The notes under the pieces: model-generated
What the model was told of the DNA's origin: nothing
Seen by the model: the letters and a program-made list of their open reading frames with translations, nothing else
The model's database searches: none
In this document: positions 53,212-62,214 of the stretch, one piece after another
How the letters are laid out: every line of letters begins with the position of its first letter
Numbering within the stretch: the stretch's first letter is position 1
Program-made: the position numbers and the translations under genes
Assembly (NCBI GenBank): GCA_965243545.1
Contig: OZ251573.1
Span: 1,178,001-1,242,000 of the forward strand
Source of the DNA: CATQHW01 sp965243545
Lineage (GTDB): Bacteria; Spirochaetota; Spirochaetia; SZUA-6; Bin103
Reading direction: 5' to 3'
Length of the DNA: 64,000 bases

Positions 53212-54195
53212 CTAGGCGCAGTCGGGATGGCCTTCGGTCCAGCGGCCGAAGGGGACGTCGGTCTGGCCGTTCTGGTTGATGGTGGCCATGTGCGACCGCG
53301 CGCGCAGCCAGTCCGCCCGCCATTTGCCGGCGTCGCGCAGCTCCAGGTGCGGCGCCTTGCGGCTGCGGGCTATGAAGCCCGGGAACAGCTCGCGGCCGGT
53401 GTGCTGGCCGATCGGGTTGTAGCGCAGGTCGAAGCTCCAGCGCACCTGTTCGCTCACGTTGGCCAGCGATCCGTGCACGGTCTGCTTGTGGAAGCAGATC
53501 AGGTCGCCGCGCCGGGTCGGCAGCGGGATCGTGCGCTCCACCGCGAACAGCTTCTCCGGGATCGACCGGGTGCCCGGTCCCGAGTAGTGCAGACAATGCT
53601 GCAGCAGCCCGTTCCGATGGCTGCCGGGCACCACCTTGAGGCAGCCCATCTCCGCCGGCGTGTCGGTCAGGCTGAACCAGACGGTGAGCATGTCGGTCTC
53701 ATCCGCCTCCTCCGTGACCACGCCGTGGTCCTGGTGCCATTCGGTGGCGGCCAGCACCGCCTTGCCGTTCGCCTTCGGCAGGTACTGCTCCGGCGGCTTG
53801 ATGCGCACGTGCTGCACGGGATTGGAGTAGATCTCCGGCCCGATCAGCGATTCGGCGACGTCCAGGATCGGCTTCGCGGTCAGCGCGTCGAGCACCGCCT
53901 GCCCCGCCCAGAACGGCGTCCGCTCGGTGACCCCGCTGAACGGCAGCGAGAAGTCGAAGTACTGGGCGTGCGCGCGGCCGGTCTCCTGATAGATGCGGGT
54001 GAGCCGCTTGTCGAACGGCAGATCGGCGTAGGTGGAGTCGAGCTCGCCGGCGGCGCGGAGCTCCCCGGCCAGGTCATCGAGCACGCCTTCGTACTCGGCG
54101 ATCACCGGGTCCAGATACCGCTCCGGCGGAATGACGTCCTCCACCACCAGGTAGCCGTCGGTGCGGAACCGCTCGATCTGCTGCGCTGTCAGCAT
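53212..54195 (-). CDS. Phytanoyl-CoA dioxygenase-family Fe(II)/2-oxoglutarate oxygenase
   Basis: 327-residue oxygenase. The iron-binding HxD is in TEWHQDHGV near residue 150, the distal His in HKQTVHGSLAN and the 2-oxoglutarate-binding Arg in RWSFDLRYNP. ATG 54195 is chosen because GGGAGG lies 6 bp before it. Family members hydroxylate lipids, osmolytes or secondary metabolites. It is transcribed away from the GH3 gene with 79 bp between the starts. Confidence 0.9.
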   Translation of the reverse strand: MLTAQQIERFRTDGYLVVEDVIPPERYLDPVIAEYEGVLDDLAGELRAAGELDSTYADLPFDKRLTRIYQETGRAHAQYFDFSLPFSGVTERTPFWAGQAVLDALTAKPILDVAESLIGPEIYSNPVQHVRIKPPEQYLPKANGKAVLAATEWHQDHGVVTEEADETDMLTVWFSLTDTPAEMGCLKVVPGSHRNGLLQHCLHYSGPGTRSIPEKLFAVERTIPLPTRRGDLICFHKQTVHGSLANVSEQVRWSFDLRYNPIGQHTGRELFPGFIARSRKAPHLELRDAGKWRADWLRARSHMATINQNGQTDVPFGRWTEGHPDCA

Positions 54196-54274
54196 TCGCA
54201 TCCTCCCTCGGCGCAAAGCCGTCTTCGCAATACAGATTGCATTGCGCAACCGTCATGCGTCAACGTAGCGGCCG

Positions 54275-56608
54275 ATGACAGAATCGCAACCTCCGTACCG
54301 GGACGCGGCCCTTTCGACACGGGCGCGAGTCGACGACCTGCTGGGGCGCATGACGCTGGAAGAAAAGGTCATGCAGCTCCGCGCCGACCTCGGCCAGCGC
54401 CGCCTCTACCGGCGGACCGGCCGCGGCGTGGAGATGACCGACACCCTGGAGCGGCTGCTCACCGACCCGCCGATCGGCAAGATCGGCCTGCTGCTGCGCG
54501 CCGACCCGTTCACGGGCGTCGACGGGCAGACCGCGCTCCGCCCGGAGGAGTGCGCCGATCTGGTCAACCAGGTGCACGACTTCGTGCGCGAGCGGACGCG
54601 GCTCGGCATCCCGGTGCTGATCAGCAACGACAACAGCCGCTGCCACCTCGGCGCGCAGGCCACCATCTTCCCGGCGGCGCGCAACGTCGGCTGCTCCTGG
54701 GACCGCGGCCTGATGCGCCGCGTGGCCGCCGCCATCGCCGCCGAATCGCGCAGCCGCGGCGAGACGGTCGCCTTTGCCCCCGACCTCGACGTGATCCGCG
54801 ACCCGCGCCTGGGCCGCAGCGAGGAGAACTACGGCGAGGACCCGTATCTGGTAGGCGAGCTCGGCGTCGAGTTCGTCCGCGGCCTGCAGGGCCGGACCTT
54901 GCGCTCGGACCGCACCGTGGCGTCGATGCTGCGCGCCTACCCGGGCGCCGGCGACTTCGACGGCGGGCTCGACTTCTCCGACGCCAGCCGCGGCAGCCAC
55001 GACTCCGAGGAGGTGAGCCTGTGGCCGTGGCGCGAAGCGGTGCGCGCCGGCGCCCAGGCGGTGATGATCGAGTTCGCCACCTACGACCGCGTGCCGGCGC
55101 CGGCCAGCCGCTACCTGCTGACCGAGCTGCTCCGCGAGCGGTGGGGCTTCGACGGCTTCACCATGACCGACTCCTGGGCGGTGCGGTTCATCATCGAGTG
55201 CCGGGTCGCCGCCGGCCGGGTGCAGGCCGCGGCCCTGGCGCTGCGGGCCGGCGTCGATCAGGCGGAGCCGGACGGCGTGATCGAGGAACGGGCCGACGGC
55301 GACCGCACGCACACCATGTTCGGGGCGCTGCCGGAGGCGCTCGACGCGGGGTTGATCGAGATCGACGACATCGACCGGGCGGTGCGCCGCGTGCTGACCG
55401 CCAAGTTCCGGCTCGGGTTGTTCGACGACGCGCGGGTCGACCGCGCCGCGGCCGCCGGGGCGTCCCGCACCCCGGCGCATCTGGCCCTGGCGCACCGGGC
55501 GGCGCAGGCCGGCATCGTGCTGCTCAAGAACGACCGCGCCACGCTGCCGCTCCGCGCCGGGACGGGCGCCATCGCGGTGGTCGGCCCCAACGCCGACGAC
55601 GAGCTCACGCAGCTCGGCGACCTGTATCCGCCGCATCCGCCGGAGACGGTGACCACCATCCGGCAGGGGCTGGAACGCTTGGCGCCGCCCGGCGTCCGCG
55701 TCCGGTACGCGCGCGGCTGCGGCATCCGCTCGATGGACCGGTCGGGGCTGGCGGCCGCCGTAGAGGCGGCGCGCGGCGCCGACGCCGTGATCGCGGTGGT
55801 GGGCGGCTCCAGCAAGGCCGAATACGTGCAGGCCGACGGCGTGTGGACGGGCCGCCGCAGTGACGAGGCCGACTGCGGGGAGAGCTCCGACCGCGCGACG
55901 CTCGACCTGCTCGGCGTACAGCAGGAGCTGCTTACCGCGCTGCGGGAGGCGACCGGCGCGCCGCTGGTGGTGGTGCTGGTGCACGGCCGCGCCATGACGA
56001 TCGAATGGATCGCCGAACACGCGGACGCCATCGTCGACGCCGGCTATCCCGGCGAAGCGGGCGGTACGGCGGTGGCGGAGGTGCTGTACGGGCTCCACAA
56101 CCCGGGCGGCCGGCTCACCGTGTCGGTGCCGCGCCACGTGGGGCAGGTCCCCGTCCACTACTACCGCCGGATTCGCGCTGGCCGGCCCGGCTATGTCGAT
56201 CTGCCGGCCGCGCCGCGGTATCCGTTCGGATACGGGCTGAGCTACACCCGCTTCGAGTACCGGAACCTGCGCGTCGAGCCGGACGTGATCGCCCCCGGCG
56301 GGACGGCTACGGTTTCGGTCGAGGTGACCAACCGCGGCGCGGTCGCCGGCGACGAGGTGGTGCAGCTCTACGTGCGGGATCACGTGAGCTCGGTCGCCCG
56401 CCCGTACCGGATGCTGCGCGGCTTCCAGCGGCTGCGGCTGGAGCCGGGCGCCACCGGCGCGGCGCGCATGCCGCTCGGCCCCCGTGAGCTCGCCTTCCAC
56501 GGGCCGGACGGCGAGTGGCTGGTCGAGCCGGGCGAGTTCACGGTGATGATTTCCCGCGACGCGGAACACGACCTGCTCAGCGCCTCGCTCACCGTCCGGG
56601 ACGGGTAG
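54275..56608 (+). CDS. Glycoside hydrolase family 3 (beta-glucosidase/xylosidase type)
   Basis: 777-residue GH3 enzyme lacking a signal peptide, so probably cytoplasmic and acting on imported oligosaccharides. The N-terminal barrel starts with RMTLEEKVMQL; APDLDVIRDPRLGR and ENYGEDPYLVGELG are standard; the catalytic nucleophile is D in GFTMTDSWAV near residue 298. A C-terminal fibronectin III-like domain covers about 655-770 (VTNRGAVAGDEVVQLYV). It may process the glycan fragments imported by the LplABC system at 1071-4619, although the two are 50 kb apart (inference). Confidence 0.92.
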   Translation: MTESQPPYRDAALSTRARVDDLLGRMTLEEKVMQLRADLGQRRLYRRTGRGVEMTDTLERLLTDPPIGKIGLLLRADPFTGVDGQTALRPEECADLVNQVHDFVRERTRLGIPVLISNDNSRCHLGAQATIFPAARNVGCSWDRGLMRRVAAAIAAESRSRGETVAFAPDLDVIRDPRLGRSEENYGEDPYLVGELGVEFVRGLQGRTLRSDRTVASMLRAYPGAGDFDGGLDFSDASRGSHDSEEVSLWPWREAVRAGAQAVMIEFATYDRVPAPASRYLLTELLRERWGFDGFTMTDSWAVRFIIECRVAAGRVQAAALALRAGVDQAEPDGVIEERADGDRTHTMFGALPEALDAGLIEIDDIDRAVRRVLTAKFRLGLFDDARVDRAAAAGASRTPAHLALAHRAAQAGIVLLKNDRATLPLRAGTGAIAVVGPNADDELTQLGDLYPPHPPETVTTIRQGLERLAPPGVRVRYARGCGIRSMDRSGLAAAVEAARGADAVIAVVGGSSKAEYVQADGVWTGRRSDEADCGESSDRATLDLLGVQQELLTALREATGAPLVVVLVHGRAMTIEWIAEHADAIVDAGYPGEAGGTAVAEVLYGLHNPGGRLTVSVPRHVGQVPVHYYRRIRAGRPGYVDLPAAPRYPFGYGLSYTRFEYRNLRVEPDVIAPGGTATVSVEVTNRGAVAGDEVVQLYVRDHVSSVARPYRMLRGFQRLRLEPGATGAARMPLGPRELAFHGPDGEWLVEPGEFTVMISRDAEHDLLSASLTVRDG

Positions 56609-56637
56609 GTCCGCCGCCGACCGCGGATCGGGCCGGT

Positions 56638-59600
56638 CTACCGGTCCGGCGGCGGATCGGTGATGAGCGAAGGTTGGCCGAGCTTGCGGGACACCCGCGC
56701 CACGTCGCGCTCCCGGCCGCGCCGTTGCCAGATCTCCAGCGCTTCGCGGTACCGGCCTTCGCGTTCGTACACCCGCGCCAGCCCGACCTCGTCGTTGGCC
56801 GCCCGGCAGCACCGGGCCGCGTCTTCGAAGCGCCCATCGTCCCGGTGGATGCGCGCCGCGTCCTTCAGGTCCTGCAGATCGCCGGAGTTTTCCAGCACGC
56901 GCGCGGCGCTGAGGGTGTCGCCGTGCGCGCGGTGCACCGCCGCCGCCTCATCCTCGCGGTCCATCTCGCACAGCACGTCGACCGCCGCTTGGTAGTGGTT
57001 GGGGCTGCGCGCGAACAGCAGGTAGTTTTCGGGGGTCGCCAGGACGCCGTGCAGCCGTTCATCGAGCCTCGCCGGATTGTCGACCATCGTGCACAGCTGC
57101 AGCTCGGGATCGCCGCCCTCCCGCGCCGCGTGTTCCAGCCGGTCTATGAACGCATCCAGGCGCCGCGCCCGCTCGTCATTGGCTATCAAGGCGAGGGACC
57201 GCCGCTGGTTGAGGGCCATGACGATCTGATTGGTCAGCCGCAGCTCGATCAGCATGTCGGCCATCTCCTCGGTGATGGGCGTGGTAAAGGCGTAGTACTG
57301 CGGCATGGTGTCGAGGAGGGCGGCGATCCGCTCGCGCCGGTCGGACTCCGCGCCGCGGTACAGGCAGGAATGCAGCAGGGTCACGACGATCATCTGGTAG
57401 AAGGGGGACCGATCCCACAGCGGTATCCGCGGTCCGCCGGGGCCGCGCGCAATCCGTTCGATGGCGTCGAGCGGGAGCACCAGACCGGGCCGCGCCCGGA
57501 CGTAGTCGGCGCCGTCCTGGTCGAACCCGCGCCACAGAAAGAAGCTGATCGCCTCTTCGTGCCGCTCCAGCCGCGAGTATTCGATGCGCACGTCGTCAGC
57601 GAACCCCAGGCGGTCGGCCGGGCCGCTCACCGACGACAGCGCCAGGAAGTGGGTCAGGGCGCGTTCGTGGTCCCCGGCCGCCCGCAGGCGGCGGGCGTCG
57701 CGGACCAACCGTTCGATCCGCAGGGACCGCCCCTCCCAGGCGTGCAACACGAACTTGCGCAGGTATTCGATCTCCTGGTGCAGGCGTTGAGGATCGCCGG
57801 TGCGGGCGATCTCCTGCGCCGCCTCCCGGAACTGGCCGTCCTTGGCCAGACAGGCGGCGGCCGGCACGTGCGCGCCGGCTTCCCGGTACAGGCCGGCGGC
57901 GCGCTCGCGCTGCCCCTTGCGGCGCTCGAAGATGCGCGCCGCGTCCTCGGTCCGGTCCAGGGCGGCCAGCCGCACCGCGGCCTTGAGCCCCGGCCGTTTG
58001 GGACTGATCGCCGCCAGCCGCCGCTCCAGATCGTCGCGGTTGTCCTGCGCGGCCCGCGCGTAGGCGCGGAAGCACTCGATGGCCCGGTCCAGGTTGCGTT
58101 GTTTTTCAAACAGCAGGCCGGCGTCGTGATACGCCCCGATGCGGAGCAGGCAGCGGAGCAGCGCGTCCTCGTCCTTGAGCCGCCGGTACAGGGGCACCGC
58201 CTTGCGGTGCTGGCCGGCCCGTTCGAACTCCTGCGCGGCCTCTTCCGGCATGTCGGCGCGCCGGAACTCCGCCGCGGCGGCGGCGTGGTCGCCGGCCAGC
58301 TTGAGGTGGCGCGCCGCGTCGCCGCGCCGTTCGGCGCTCAGGTAGTATTCGGCCAGCAAGCGGTGTTCGCCGCCCCGCTCCCAGTTGCGCACCATGCGCT
58401 CCTGGTCGCCGAGCTGCCGCCAGCGCGCGGCGGCCTTGACGAAGCGGCCGGCGGACTCGAAGTGGCGGGCGTCGCACGCCAGGGCGCGGTCCTCCTCACC
58501 GGCGCGGCGCCACGCGCGCGCCGCTTCGCGGTGGGCGCCGTGGCGCTCCAGATTCTCGGCCGCCCGCGCCGGGTAGCCGCGGCCGGCGAACAGGTCGGCG
58601 GCGGCGCGATGGTCGCCGTTCCGCTCCAGCCGGTGCGCGCGCGCCAGCTCCTCCTTGCCCTGCGCGGCGGCGTTGCGGTAGCACTCCTCGGCGGCGGGGA
58701 AGTGCTCCCGTTCAAAAAAGTAGTCGCCCTGCGCCTCCCACTCGGCCGGGCTCGACACCCGCTGCCAGAGGGTGGCCACCGCCTGCGCGTCGTCGGAGCG
58801 GAACACGTGGTCGGCCAGCCCGCCGGCCGTCCAGACCGGCCCGGCGGCCGGCCCGTCCCAGATCACCAGCGTGTTGCGCGCGCGCGTCACCGCCACGTAC
58901 AGCAGGTTGAGCTCGTGGCGGATGCGCGGCGCGTCGGCGTCATCGTGACCCCGTTCCTGGGCGATGCGGCGCCAGCGCGCCGCCGCGCCGTCCGACTCCG
59001 TGAAGCGCCACAGCAGCACGGCGTCGAACTCCAGGCCCTTGGCGTCGTTGATGGTAAAGACCAGCTCGGTGTTGAGCGTCCCGCGCAGGCGGTCGCGTTC
59101 GGCCGGCGTCCGCACCAGCACGACCTGGCCGGCGCCGGCGCGGCGCATGGTGCGCAGCAGGTCCGCCTCGGAGACGCCGTCGACCAGCAGCGGCGGCCGG
59201 CCGCGAAAGGTCCAGCGCTCGGCGATCTCGCCGCCGGCCAGACCGACCAGCGACCGTTTCAGGGCCAGCAGCTCGTTGGCCAGCGCGACGATGTTGCCGA
59301 CGCTGCGGAAGTTGACGCTGAGGTTGACCACCTCCGGGACCGGCAGGCCGCGCTCGTAGTAGCGGCGGCGCACCTCCTCCCAGCGGAAGCCGCTCGGGTT
59401 GATGATCTGCTTGGGGTCGCCGGCCAGCACCGTGCGCAACGGATCGGCGGCCAGCCGGAACAGCAGCGCCAACTGCACGTCGGTGAAGTCCTGCACCTCG
59501 TCGCAGACGACCAGGTCGTAGCGGAAGCGGTCGCCGTCCTGCTCCAGGCGTTGCAGGGCGGCGCGCGTCAGGTCGATCTCGTCGACGCGGGAGGTCTGCG

Positions 59601-61104
59601 CCAAGCGGTCCTGGTAGTACTCGGCGATGCGGTAGATGTCGCCGCGGTCGAAGGGGAAGTTGGGCGCCCGCTTGCGGCCCAGGCTCTGGTATTCGCGCAA
59701 CGTCAGCAGCGGCTGGTCCAGGCGCGCCTCCTGTTTGTCGAGCAGGCGGAGGGCCGCCTCCAGCAGGCGCATCTGCTCGGCGGCGCGCGGCGCGCCGGCG
59801 TCGGCCGTCCCGGCGGCGCGGATGGCGGCGATGAACTCCGGCAGGTCCGCGAACGAGGTGCGGCGTTCGCGCACCGCGTCGAGCTTGTCGCCGATCTCCA
59901 GGTTGCTGAGCCGCACCAAGTACTCGGCCAGCTCGGCGCGCTCCCGCATGGTGACCCGGACGGCGTCGAAGCGTTCGACCAGCTCGGCGAAGCGGCGGCG
60001 GCTCACCGGCGGCTTGGCCCCCTTGATGATGGAGCGTATCTCCTCCCACACCAGCTCGGCGTCGTAGCGGCTGGCGCCCGGGTGGCTGTGGATGATGTCG
60101 CGGAACTCGCGCAGCCCCGCCGGCTCCTGCGCCTGCGCGGAGGCGCGCCGGCCGGCCGGCACGATTTCGCCCAGCAGCTCGGCGAAGGTGGCGAAGCGCG
60201 CCGCCTGCGGGGCGGACTCCAGGTCGGTGGCGGCGACCAGCCCGCGGTAGATGCGTTCGGAGAAGCGCTTGAGGTGCGGGCTGCCGGTCACGAACAGGGC
60301 GCGCTCGCCGGCCGCGGCGGAGGCGGCGGCGTCGACGCCGTCGTCCGGGGCGTCGCGGTCGGCGTCGGCGGCGCCGGCCAGCTGGCGGGCGCGGTGGCGC
60401 AACAGGTAATAGACGGCGATGGTGGTCTTGCCGCTGCCGGCGGTGCCGGACAGCAGCACCGGCGGCTCGCTGTTGAGCAGGCGCGCCTGCTCGCCGGTGA
60501 GGAACAGGTAGAGCTGCACGCCGTCCGGGTCTTCGGCGGCCAGCAGGCGGCGGCACTCCTCGTCGTCGACCACCAGCCAGCGCTGCGGGCCGGCGTCCGC
60601 CGCGTCGGCGAGCGGGGCGCCGCCGTCGGCGGCGGCGGGCGGCGCGGCGGAGTGGGGGCGCTCGAATGGAGCGCCGACGTGCTCGTCGGTCAGGTCGTCC
60701 AGGACCAGGTCCTGCAGTTCCGGCCCTTCCGGTTCGTCGGCGCGAAAGTCCAGGAACGGCGCGTTGGCGGCGACGATGCGGCGCTCGGCGGAGGAGACGT
60801 CGTCGTGCTTGACCACGCCCCAGACGTAGATGCGGGTCGCGCCCCGCCCGCCGGCGGCCCCGCCCGGCGCGTCGGATGCCGGCGAGCGCCCCAGCGTGAA
60901 CAGCAGGCGGTCGCCGCGCGTCACCCGCGCCTCGAAGGTCGAACGGCCCCCCTTGAGCTTCTTGACGCGCACGCCGCCGTCCCACATGCCGTCCCGGAGG
61001 TACTCCAGCTTCTCGCGCAGGCGCCGCTTCGCCCCGCTGCCGAGCGAAGCGAGGTGCGAGCGCACCGCGTCATGGAGGAGCAGGAGGTACCGTCGTTGCT
61101 GCAT
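56638..61104 (-). CDS. RelE-like domain + UvrD-type helicase + TPR-like solenoid protein
   Basis: A very large protein of 1488 aa from ATG 61104. Residues 1-72 look like a RelE/ParE fold (AKRRLREKLEYLRDG, VKKLKGGRSTFEARV, GDRLLFTLG). An SF1 helicase follows: GTAGSGKTT at 220-228, VCDEVQDF at 533-540, VNLSVNFRSVGNI near 595 and LYVAVTRARNTLVI at 735-748. From about 787 to the end stands a repeat array of short helical hairpins (AAxxYxxAGxxxxA type), as in TPR or clathrin-like solenoids. A TATCAT box at 61125-61130 can be its promoter. It follows the cas genes after 126 bp on the same strand and may be part of the same defence block. Confidence 0.85.
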   Translation of the reverse strand: MQQRRYLLLLHDAVRSHLASLGSGAKRRLREKLEYLRDGMWDGGVRVKKLKGGRSTFEARVTRGDRLLFTLGRSPASDAPGGAAGGRGATRIYVWGVVKHDDVSSAERRIVAANAPFLDFRADEPEGPELQDLVLDDLTDEHVGAPFERPHSAAPPAAADGGAPLADAADAGPQRWLVVDDEECRRLLAAEDPDGVQLYLFLTGEQARLLNSEPPVLLSGTAGSGKTTIAVYYLLRHRARQLAGAADADRDAPDDGVDAAASAAAGERALFVTGSPHLKRFSERIYRGLVAATDLESAPQAARFATFAELLGEIVPAGRRASAQAQEPAGLREFRDIIHSHPGASRYDAELVWEEIRSIIKGAKPPVSRRRFAELVERFDAVRVTMRERAELAEYLVRLSNLEIGDKLDAVRERRTSFADLPEFIAAIRAAGTADAGAPRAAEQMRLLEAALRLLDKQEARLDQPLLTLREYQSLGRKRAPNFPFDRGDIYRIAEYYQDRLAQTSRVDEIDLTRAALQRLEQDGDRFRYDLVVCDEVQDFTDVQLALLFRLAADPLRTVLAGDPKQIINPSGFRWEEVRRRYYERGLPVPEVVNLSVNFRSVGNIVALANELLALKRSLVGLAGGEIAERWTFRGRPPLLVDGVSEADLLRTMRRAGAGQVVLVRTPAERDRLRGTLNTELVFTINDAKGLEFDAVLLWRFTESDGAAARWRRIAQERGHDDADAPRIRHELNLLYVAVTRARNTLVIWDGPAAGPVWTAGGLADHVFRSDDAQAVATLWQRVSSPAEWEAQGDYFFEREHFPAAEECYRNAAAQGKEELARAHRLERNGDHRAAADLFAGRGYPARAAENLERHGAHREAARAWRRAGEEDRALACDARHFESAGRFVKAAARWRQLGDQERMVRNWERGGEHRLLAEYYLSAERRGDAARHLKLAGDHAAAAAEFRRADMPEEAAQEFERAGQHRKAVPLYRRLKDEDALLRCLLRIGAYHDAGLLFEKQRNLDRAIECFRAYARAAQDNRDDLERRLAAISPKRPGLKAAVRLAALDRTEDAARIFERRKGQRERAAGLYREAGAHVPAAACLAKDGQFREAAQEIARTGDPQRLHQEIEYLRKFVLHAWEGRSLRIERLVRDARRLRAAGDHERALTHFLALSSVSGPADRLGFADDVRIEYSRLERHEEAISFFLWRGFDQDGADYVRARPGLVLPLDAIERIARGPGGPRIPLWDRSPFYQMIVVTLLHSCLYRGAESDRRERIAALLDTMPQYYAFTTPITEEMADMLIELRLTNQIVMALNQRRSLALIANDERARRLDAFIDRLEHAAREGGDPELQLCTMVDNPARLDERLHGVLATPENYLLFARSPNHYQAAVDVLCEMDREDEAAAVHRAHGDTLSAARVLENSGDLQDLKDAARIHRDDGRFEDAARCCRAANDEVGLARVYEREGRYREALEIWQRRGRERDVARVSRKLGQPSLITDPPPDR

Positions 61105-61230
61105 GGATCGTCTGCGCCGAGCGGATGATACCCTATCCGCCGGCGGCTGGGCGGTGTGCTCCGAACAAGCGTCGGGGAACCGCCGAGCGCACAGCGCACA
61201 GTCGCGGCAGCGGCGCAACGCCGTGCGTGG

Positions 61231-62214
61231 TCACGCGGATCGGTTGCGGGCCGCATCGTGTGCGGCCGGTCGATTGTCGATCATTTCGGCGCGGGTGAAG
61301 TTCATGTATTTGCCGGACGAGATTCGGCGTGCCCGCTGGCGGCCGGTGACGCCGAGCATGTGGTCCATGCCGCCGTGGCCCAACAGGGCGCGGATGGCTG
61401 CAAGGCTGACCGGCGCTCGCCAGATTGGCCACGTGAACACAAAATCACCGTTGTCACGGCTGCCGCCGAGCACCTGTAACCGTATCTCCGTACCTTGCCG
61501 GACCGGCGTCACGGTCAAAACGGACAGACCCACAGCGGCCAGGCGGTTGGCGCCATGCTGTGTAGTCTCCTTGGCATCGGTCGGATCTGCCGCTCGGAGC
61601 GCGTAACGCACGTCTTCGTGCGGGTCCCACCGGAACGATTTCGTCGTATCGGGTCGTGTCCACGGCTCGAACAGCGCTTCGTGGAGGCACTCTGTCTCGG
61701 AGATCGCCACCTTGGAGCGTCCGGCGCCTCGGGCGGGAGGGGTGCTCTCCCGCGGAACGGAACCCATCCGCTCCAGGAAGTGTTGATGCCCTTGACCGAA
61801 CAGCAGACAGAGCGGCGTCGGCTCCGCCACTTGCAGCTTGTTTCGGTCGCGAACCGCGGCGTCGCTCACCAACGCCGCCCACAGGTCGGCGGCGTAGCGA
61901 TCGCCGCGGGATTCGCGGAGCTTCTCAACAGCGTCAGCCGGTGACAATGACAAGCCTCTGAACGGTTCGAAGCGGTGCCGGCGAGCCAATGCCGCCAAGC
62001 CGGCCCCGGCCGCTGCCAAGACCGTGTCCACGGTCAGCGGCTGCGCGACGTGCAGCACTGGCCGCACCGGCGGGGCGTCGACACTCCAAGAAATCTGCGG
62101 CAACCATGATGGCTCAGCATCCTCCAAGACGCGCAATAAACCCATCAGCGCCATGAAGGCGAGCAGATTGTCCGGCTCCAGCCCGTGAAGCCTATGGCGT
62201 CTATCTTCGCTCAT
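61231..62214 (-). CDS. Putative type I-G (I-U) Cascade subunit, Cas8/Csb3-like
   Basis: A 327-residue protein whose ATG overlaps the cas3 stop by 4 bp (ATGA), so it belongs to the same operon. The N-terminal HGLEPDNLLAFMALMGLLRVLE resembles the beginning of large or Csb3-type subunits from type I-U/I-G systems, and later LCLLFGQGHQHFLERM and GKYMNFTRAEM are visible. No catalytic site is seen. I rank Cas8/Csb3-like as most likely from position and the first 25 residues; a direct family call cannot be made by eye. Confidence 0.6.
   Translation of the reverse strand: MSEDRRHRLHGLEPDNLLAFMALMGLLRVLEDAEPSWLPQISWSVDAPPVRPVLHVAQPLTVDTVLAAAGAGLAALARRHRFEPFRGLSLSPADAVEKLRESRGDRYAADLWAALVSDAAVRDRNKLQVAEPTPLCLLFGQGHQHFLERMGSVPRESTPPARGAGRSKVAISETECLHEALFEPWTRPDTTKSFRWDPHEDVRYALRAADPTDAKETTQHGANRLAAVGLSVLTVTPVRQGTEIRLQVLGGSRDNGDFVFTWPIWRAPVSLAAIRALLGHGGMDHMLGVTGRQRARRISSGKYMNFTRAEMIDNRPAAHDAARNRSA

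Noticed and set aside
54260..56812. 850-codon antisense frame over the GH3 gene
   Set aside because: Only the plus frame has GH3 motifs and a plausible start.
56515..61128. 1537-codon plus-strand frame across the helicase protein
   Set aside because: Antisense shadow of a protein with full SF1 helicase motifs.
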